Positions 55,001 to 64,000 of a stretch of 64,000 nucleotides of DNA are shown piece after piece (the stretch's first letter is position 1; the number at the start of each line of letters is the position of its first letter). The DNA is taken from positions 8,680,001 through 8,744,000 of the forward strand of contig OX424560.1 of NCBI GenBank assembly GCA_949152475.1, read 5' to 3'. The notes beneath the pieces were generated by a model. The model saw only the letters and a list, made by a program, of their open reading frames with translations, was not told where the DNA came from and did not search any database. A program made the translations under genes and the position numbers. Source of the stretch: Terebella lapidaria (lineage: Eukaryota > Annelida > Polychaeta > Terebellida > Terebellidae).

Positions 55001-56760
55001 CTCACAGAGAGGACATCCTTCTATACCAATACCTACATGACTGGATCATGCATCACCATCCCCCGAGGAGTTGACTCACAATTTGCAGTGGGTTCTGGAC
55101 TTGTGCAAGTGCATGGGCCTGTTTGTGAACCTCCAGAAATTGGAGTTAACCCCAGCCCAGGAATTTGTGTTTGTGTGTTATCAGTACAAAAGCCAGCTGG
55201 GCATGGTTTTCCCAATGGAGGAGCGATTGACAAAGATAAGGTCTCTGCTCCTCAAGTTCTTGTACGAGCCCAGTCAGTCGGCTCAGACCTGGCAGTCGAT
55301 GCTCAGGCTTCTCGCAGCAACCGAGAAGTTGGTCCCTTATGATCGACTCCACATGTGGGAGTTACAGATAGACCTTCGATCTCAGTGGCTGGCGGTTTCA
55401 GGCTCTCCGCAGCAGCTAGTTACCCTTTCTCCAATGGGACGGGCATCCATAATGTGGTGGATGTCCACTGCCAACCTCATTCGGGGCTCACCCTTCCGTC
55501 AGCCTCCTCCCTTCAAGCATTTCTTTACAGATGTGTCTATGGAAAGCTGGGGTGCTCGGCTGGATTTCAGGGAAGCCTCAGGCATGTGGGCAGAGCCCGA
55601 GAGTTCTTGGCACATGAACTGATTGGAGCTAGAAGCGGTTTCTCTGGCCCTAGCTCATTGGGAGGAGGAGTGTGCTGCTCACGCGGTCTTGCTGTCCACT
55701 GACAATTCTACTGTGGTGGCCTACATCAACAAGCAGGGAGGTACAAAGTCCGTTACCCTTTATCGGCAAGCCACGACTCTCCTCCTTTGGTGCCAGCCTT
55801 GGAGCATTCACTTGAGAGCATGTCACATTCTGAGTAGGCTAAATGTTTTGGCGGATCAGCTGTCCCGCAGAGGGTAGATCCAGCCAAAGGAGTGGTCACT
55901 ACATCCTCTGGTGTTTTGCTCCCTGGGCCTCAGATGAGACCGCCCCACAGTGGATCTTTTCACGACCAGGTGGAACAAGAAACTTCCAGTGTTCGTGTCC
56001 TCACTTCCAGACACTCTTGCGATCGACGCATAGTCTACGGATTGGGACGGCATGTATGGGTATGCATACCCTCCAGCGATTCTGTTGCCCAAAGTCTTGA
56101 CCAAAGTCAAGTTACACGTGTGCAGAATTATCCTGGTCGCCCCGTACCAACCACAGCATCCGTGGTTCCCGGAACTCCTGAGTCTTCTTATCGATCAGCC
56201 GGTATCTCTTCCCCCTCGGTAGGATCTCCTCAAACAACCCCCGGTCACATCTGTTTCACAACTGGCCAGGGCGCTGGGCCTACACGCATGGCTTCTGTCC
56301 AACTATCCCTTCGGGCAAAGAGATTTCTTCAAAAGTGTCCAGTAGGATTGCCTGCCCTAATAGAGACTCGTCCTTGGGAGTGTGCGAGTCCAAATGGCAG
56401 GTCTTCGCTGCTTGGTGTCATCGCTGGAAGATTGATCAATTCCACGCCACTGCTCAGACAGTAGCTGATTTCCTATAACTTTAAGGTTGAACACCTGCTA
56501 TCTCCTAACTCAGTTTCCGAGTGGGATCTGTTGCTGGTGCTGAACCATTTGGCGTCTGCTCTTTTTGAACCAATGTCCTCTGCCCCATTTAGTTGAAGTT
56601 GCTCACCTGGAAGACAGTCTTCCTGCTGGCTCTGGCTTCCGGACGTCGCAGAAGCGAAATCCATGTGTAGGATTTTTCAAAGGTTCGCTGGCGGGAGGAT
56701 GGTCTCAAGGTTGCCCACCCGACCATCCACATACTCCTTCTGGTCAGTTTCTTTAAGTCG
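52034..56760 (+). pseudogene. DIRS Gag-RT-RNase H-recombinase remnants
   Basis: Gag-like start with FCGGCK near 52055; Gag tail to ~54560 (KPAGEKK, as in the intact copies); RT ~54560-55480; RNase H ~55520-55880 ([39 protein letters not shown]); the DIRS extension ~55900-56240; recombinase N-terminal half ~56300-56760. Many stops and frameshifts. The RT active site reads YLHD instead of YLDD (about 55031), and the segment that should carry the motif A aspartate is missing between the ERP and RTVYQYCALPF stretches. Clearly non-functional. Confidence 0.85.
53622..54090. repeat. 239-bp tandem duplication inside the DIRS relic
   Basis: CCAGTCACCGTCCGACCAGA starts at 53622 and again at 53861; the following ~229 bp are nearly identical, with only a handful of differences, including CTGGGC/CTGGAC. 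The duplication arose within the gag relic and is far younger than the element's decay. Confidence 0.9.
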
Positions 56761-56765
56761 CTTAG

Positions 56766-56903
56766 AATGACGTCACGTTTCCGGTCACGTGGGTTAGTGG
56801 CTTGGACAATTCATTGTCTAGCCCATTTTCCAAATGGGGTTCTCTCTTTGGAGAACTCCTATGTCAGTAAGGCTAATAAGCCATAGCCCGCAATGTGTTT
56901 TGG
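56766..56903 (-). repeat. right ITR of the third DIRS element
   Basis: Inverted copy of 51777-51924; TGACGTCA at 56768-56775 marks its inner edge, where the deletion junction lies. Confidence 0.85.
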
Positions 56904-56945
56904 AGGTAGGTATAGTATATAACACTAGTTTTATTTACATAAAAC

Positions 56946-58249
56946 AGCCATTTAGTGTGGCTGTTTGGAGTTGGACTCCGTCCACAGGCATTTCCACGTG
57001 ACTGCCGGCAGTTGATTTCACCAAGATCTTTAGTTTTCTCAATTGGGTTATGATCATCCCAGTATCCCGGCGCACGTCATTGTTAGGGCTTCAGCTGGGA
57101 AGAATACACGTACACTTTGTAAGTATACAATCGGTTCAAAGGAGTGATTTTTGCTATATAAATTTACCCATATTTCATCTTTATTATTTATGGTCGGTGG
57201 TATCTAAATAGATTTTTTCTTTCAATCAGTGATACATTCGAAATAGTTTAGGATTATTTCTTTACTGGTGCAACAGAAGGTTGAAATCAGGTATTTTCGC
57301 TCTCGAAAGAGGGTTGTAGGGGATCGTGTAGTGGCAAACCCTGATTACCGGCAAAGGATAGGGTAATAACAATGACTCGTTTGTTGTTGCTTTTGTCTGG
57401 TTATTATTTGTATTTACCTTACTGTAGTGATTATTTCTTGTCATTGACTTGATTAAATTGCTAATTAATGTGTGCAGGGTCCCCTAGGACAGCCTAAAAT
57501 TTTTTGGCCGTCCATATACACGGATCAACAGGAGTCACCAGGGGGAAATGACTGCATGTCTGCATGTTCTGTGTATGTGCCGTGTAAGTCAGCTTTGCAG
57601 GTCATTCGAGCTTTTGCACTGTTCGAGTTGGATCTCTGTTAGTGCGGTTTCGATGTCAGAGCAGTCTATCGGGAAGAGTGGGGAATAAAAAATAGTTTTG
57701 GGATAAAAAGTCCTCATATATTTCGCAAAAGCGCTACTCATCGAACAAGCAGTACATTATTATAGTGTTAATATCGGATACATATTATACAGATACATAT
57801 ATTACAAGGAGAATGTGCAGTCAAAGAGTCACAGGTGTAACCAACAGTTAATTATGCACTGGGTACATCTTGGGTGATTTTTTTTTGTATTGGAAGCTTG
57901 CAGTCTTCCATTAATGTGTCCACGTATTGTAGCGCAATATTATTGGTGGTGATATATTCGCGACATTACGGTTCAAGCAATTGTGGGTTTCTATTGAATA
58001 AACGCTATCGACATAATATTAATGTCTGCTAATAAAAATATACCTGTTAAATATCAAGGTTCTATATATCGAACACAGTGTCATTTAATATTCAAGTTTA
58101 ACTTCATGCAAATAATAATTCAATATTTGGTGCTGCCCTAATATTGTATTCACTCCGTACGTTATTTACATGGTTACGAAGAGAAAAGTGAATGCTTTCT
58201 GACATATTTCTGCTTGTTCTATGAGGATAGACCTTTCCGAATCCTAATT
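56946..58249. other. upstream region of the calaxin gene
   Basis: No coding sequence or known repeat recognised. It should contain the calaxin promoter and 5' UTR, but I see no core element I would call with confidence. Confidence 0.4.
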
Positions 58250-59726
58250 ATGGCAGCAATCATTGAGAAGAAACACCAACAGAAATTAGCAGAAGAACTG
58301 GCAAGAAAAACACACTGTAAGCTTGATTTTCAGAAGCGACCGAGAAAGCCTTCGCGTGTTTACACTACCGTAATTGACACACAAATGAAGCTCCATTGCC
58401 ACGCGCATTAAAAACTTTTCTAAGTTATTTGTATAGTTTTGGAGAGATTGTATACACATTTAAATGTTTGTTTGTGGCAGTAATGTACAAACTGTTATTT
58501 TTTTCAGTTTCCAAATTTGAAATAGAATGTCTTCAGAAGAAATTCAGACAACTGACGAAAGACAAACTTGATAAAACAAAATTCCGTGATATTCTGCACA
58601 ACAGCTTTGCCATGACAGACGATATGATCATGGATAGAAGTGAGTTAGTCAGTGTACTGTATATCTATTACATTACATGTCTATAATGGTGTCTGATAAT
58701 GTCAACATGCCTTTATCAGAAACGCACTATTTGGAATTCTGCATACTTTTGAATAGATCCATATCTATACTGGTTTATTTCCATTTCATGTTACAGTTTT
58801 CAGAGGATTTGACAAGGACAATGATAGCAATATTAGCATGGAGGAATGGATTCGAGGATTGTCCATCTTTTTGAGAGGGTCACTTGATGAACAGATGCAG
58901 TGTAAGCTGAACTTTCAAAAGATTTGGGGTTGGATGTACAATAACGTGGGCAATCTGAGTCATAGGTTGTGATTGGTTCAAAACTGGTCACATGGTGCAG
59001 AAAGCATGGCGCTGATTGGTTACACCCATATTTGCCCAGAGTGGCACTTTATCCTACATTTGCTCCCAAAGTTCTGACAGTTCACAGTACACTAACACTT
59101 AAACATTAAATTAGGGTGTGGTCTATTATCATGATCTATCTCAATTTTTCGTTCTATCTAACACTATTTGCATTTACTTCGGTTCAGTTGTCAAGATCTT
59201 ATTTTTTTCATGTCCAGTCTGTTTTGATGTGTATGACTTGAACGGAGATGGGATGATATCACGTGAGGAGATGTTCAATCTGTTAAAGAACTCGATGGTA
59301 AAGCAAGCCTCTGATGAGGACCCAGATGAAGGCATCCGAGATCTGGTGGAGCTAATCATCAAGAAGCTTGTACGTTGATACACTGGGTTGATTCTGGCAT
59401 TGATTCTGAAAACTACAGTTGCCTTTTGTATACTTACTGTTGATTTTGTCATGTTTTAATTTGATTCAATAAAATAAATCCGTTTTTGTTTGAAACCTTA
59501 CTGATAGTTGTGCATTCAATCAATGTCAATGATATATTTTTTTCCTTGCAAGGATCTCGACGGTGACCACAGAATCTCGTACCCCGACTACAAAGAGTCC
59601 ACAAAGTCGGACAATCTGCTGCTGCAGTGTTTGGGCCCATGTTTGCCTGATGACAAGGTAGTCAAGTCCTTAGAGGGTGAAACATCCTCGTCAATGCAGT
59701 CATTACTGCTCACTGCTGAGTCTTGA
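58250..59726 (+). CDS. EFCAB1: Calaxin (EF-hand calcium-binding domain protein 1)
   Basis: Calaxin (also CLXN) is a calcium sensor of the neuronal-calcium-sensor type that binds axonemal outer-arm dynein and its docking complex. Exons 58250-58316, 58508-58639, 58797-58901, 59218-59369, 59553-59726 (TGA), in phase, give 209 residues; family members have ~210. Three EF-hand loops are visible: [24 protein letters not shown] and [12 protein letters not shown]. Each keeps acidic residues at positions 1, 3 and 5. Family-specific stretches include [42 protein letters not shown] and LGPCLPD. I chose the ATG at 58250 because no ATG lies upstream in frame after the preceding stop and it fits the family length. 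CFAP70, also linked to outer arms, is the next gene upstream in the same orientation. Confidence 0.94.
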
Positions 59727-61566
59727 TGAGGGCATCACGGGCCACTGATTTTCTTCGTTAATGTTAGATGGATGTCTTTAGATTCCTAACCTATACAGCT
59801 AATGCTTTAGATTTATAATATATAATGCTATACTGGTAATACATTAGCTATGGTATAGTGCAGCATTTTATAGCCACTAATTTTAATCAACAAGGTAATG
59901 TTTAAATGCATTTTTTTTTAATGTATTAATCTATACATGTGTGTCTTCCATTATTACATTTCTTTACTCAAACTAAAACATACCCGGCAAACATAATACA
60001 CAACATTAATCACTACTTTACCATTCTTATTTGCAGTGCATTCAGGAATACGAAGCAACTTTTACTGTTCACTCTACTTCATAGCTTCATTGTATGGTAT
60101 TTGTTTTGCAACTTTCCATGACTCCATGTTTGTACGGTGATCTCTGTCAATGTAATACTAAAGTTTTTAGTAAGTTATTCTAGTGCTATATTATTCATGC
60201 TTGAATTTATACTCTTAAAGATCTGCACTGTTTTAGAATAGATATATCATGGATCTGACACTAATATTCCTGTTTTCCTCATATTTTGTTCTTTGACATG
60301 AAATGTATTGTGTCAAGCCAGTGAAGGTTTGATCATTTATTAGTGCATGTATTCTTTGAAGGCTTATATTACGTTCATATTTATTGTCCATGACCAACTT
60401 ATCACCGGTACAAATGCAAAATTGTATCATAAGAATTTGTGATATTCATTTTTCTAGAAATTAGTAACTTATCAACAAAGTTTGAAAGTCAGATATGTAT
60501 AACCATAGGTCGATTCATCATTCTTAAAATTTAAAGCACACAGAGATAGAACAATTTATGGATCAAATAATTCTGAACCACGATGTACAATGGATCGCTA
60601 AGAGTTAAACCATCAATTGTGAATCGTACTGAGCAAGAAATGCAAATCCTAATGTCCCACTGCTATAGAGGCTTTATGCCAGTCTTTGATTGGCCACATA
60701 AAATTCATCACCTTCACAATTTGTATCAAAGGGGGTGTGTCCCTTTAGCTTGATGTATGAAAGAATGTTATGTGATATAAACTTGTGCAATGTAATATCG
60801 TTCATTCTGTGTAAAGTATAGTTAGTAGTTTTTGCATTGTTTTTGTTGCATGAACCAATTTTCGTCTTCCCAGGATTTATTCACAGCCACATGTATATGC
60901 TTCAATACAGACTTATAATCACCCGGGACGCAATGACTTGTAGTGCTTTTCTCAGGGCAATAGATATTTTACCCAATTTAAGTTATTTATTTTAAAATGT
61001 AGACACATGTTCTGAATATGTTCCAATAAATTATTTGAACATCGACACAGTCTCTTGATTTTTCCTATTTGAAGCTTGTAGCCTATATTTATCAGGGCCT
61101 TGTACTGAAAACACGTCATTTAATCTGCCTCACACCTCTTCAACCCTTGTTGAATACAGAACAAGCAGCCCAAGCTACCCAGGCCATTTATCATTTTGTT
61201 CAGCATATTGTCGTTCAAAAGAGCATCACAAATTTATGTTGTCAAATGCTTTTACTTCACATGTATTTCTAGCATTGAACAGAAGACATGAACAAAACAC
61301 TTCCCAATATTTCACATTCACTTGCTTGCGCAACACAATTTATCAAATACAATGTCAGTATGATAGAAATAGAGTGTACACAGTGACAACATATCTATTA
61401 TATTATAAATAGATCAAATAACATTCTGCAATATGCTGAAACACTTGCATACAATAATATGCAGACATTGTTCATTCAATGCAATCCTGTCCAGAACCTT
61501 GCATTTTATCTTCTTCAGCCACACGACACATCCAAAATCACACATTCGCACAAAACGAAAGCTCTC
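59727..61566. other. convergent 3' regions of calaxin and DDX23
   Basis: No coding region recognised. Both genes end into this interval. An AATAAA on the plus strand at 61025-61030 is too far from the calaxin stop (1.3 kb) to assign safely. Confidence 0.4.
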
Positions 61567-63955
<2,389 letters not shown>

Positions 63956-64000
63956 CTACAGCCAAAGGGTATAAAGCAAGCTTTGTACATACACGTCGGC

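Larger units (their letters stand above)
51777..56945 (+). mobile_element. decayed third DIRS element, different family
   Basis: ITRs 51777-51924 and 56766-56903 are inverted with a few mismatches and one ~10-bp indel. Between them Gag, RT, RNase H and recombinase relics occur in DIRS order on the plus strand. The right end (GAGGTAGGTATAGTATATAA, 56903-56922) resembles the intact copies' right end (GAGGTAGGTATGTAATAAAT). The recombinase stops about a third of the way in and the right ITR follows directly. So the catalytic HxxR and Tyr and the whole internal complementary region are deleted. Confidence 0.85.

Overview
The window is animal nuclear DNA: AT-rich, intron-rich, with canonical GT-AG introns whose phases agree across every gene I could assemble. 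It carries housekeeping genes (MED24, TOMM7, DDX23) and motile-cilium genes (CFAP70, calaxin/EFCAB1), plus many DNA-transposon relics and DIRS retrotransposons. The abundant TACATGTA-like words, the TGACCTTTGACCTTGACC tandem repeats and the DIRS load suggest a marine invertebrate, perhaps a spiralian (mollusc, annelid or brachiopod). That placement is a low-confidence guess; nothing here fixes the species.

Layout. MED24 (+) runs from the left edge to 16.8 kb; its first ~50 codons lie outside the window. TOMM7 (-) is a tiny three-exon gene at 17.56-18.44 kb, tail to tail with MED24. From 18.8 to 23.8 kb there is gene-free DNA with MITE-like elements, one of them hAT-like with a clear 8-bp target duplication. 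CFAP70 (+) spans 23.87-47.27 kb in about 32 coding exons, encoding ~1194 residues. From 47.6 to 57 kb lies repeat-rich intergenic DNA with a possible LTR-element relic and a decayed DIRS element. Calaxin/EFCAB1 (+, five exons, 209 residues) lies at 58.25-59.73 kb. DDX23 (-) enters from the right edge and ends at 61.57 kb.

The most notable content is a pair of full-length DIRS-type tyrosine-recombinase retrotransposons, each exactly 6571 bp and ~99.4% identical by eye. One sits in a MED24 intron and one in a CFAP70 intron, both in gene sense. Each has 211-bp perfect inverted terminal repeats (ITRs), an internal complementary region that is the reverse complement of the joined element ends, and intact reading frames. 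A single 1785-codon frame carries Gag at its start and the tyrosine recombinase at its end. The reverse transcriptase-RNase H frame is nested inside it in the +1 frame with no usable upstream AUG. Two features stand out. At both sites where the two copies differ in the ITRs, left and right ITRs have changed together within each copy. In the overlap, the differences between copies fall mainly at silent positions of the RT frame while changing residues in the through-frame. A third, older DIRS family at 51.8-56.9 kb is broken but shares a TGACGTCA palindrome in its ITRs.

The host genes are ordinary single-copy orthologues. CFAP70 and calaxin, adjacent and co-oriented, both act on the ciliary outer dynein arm. 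Exon coordinates are given per gene in the evidence fields.
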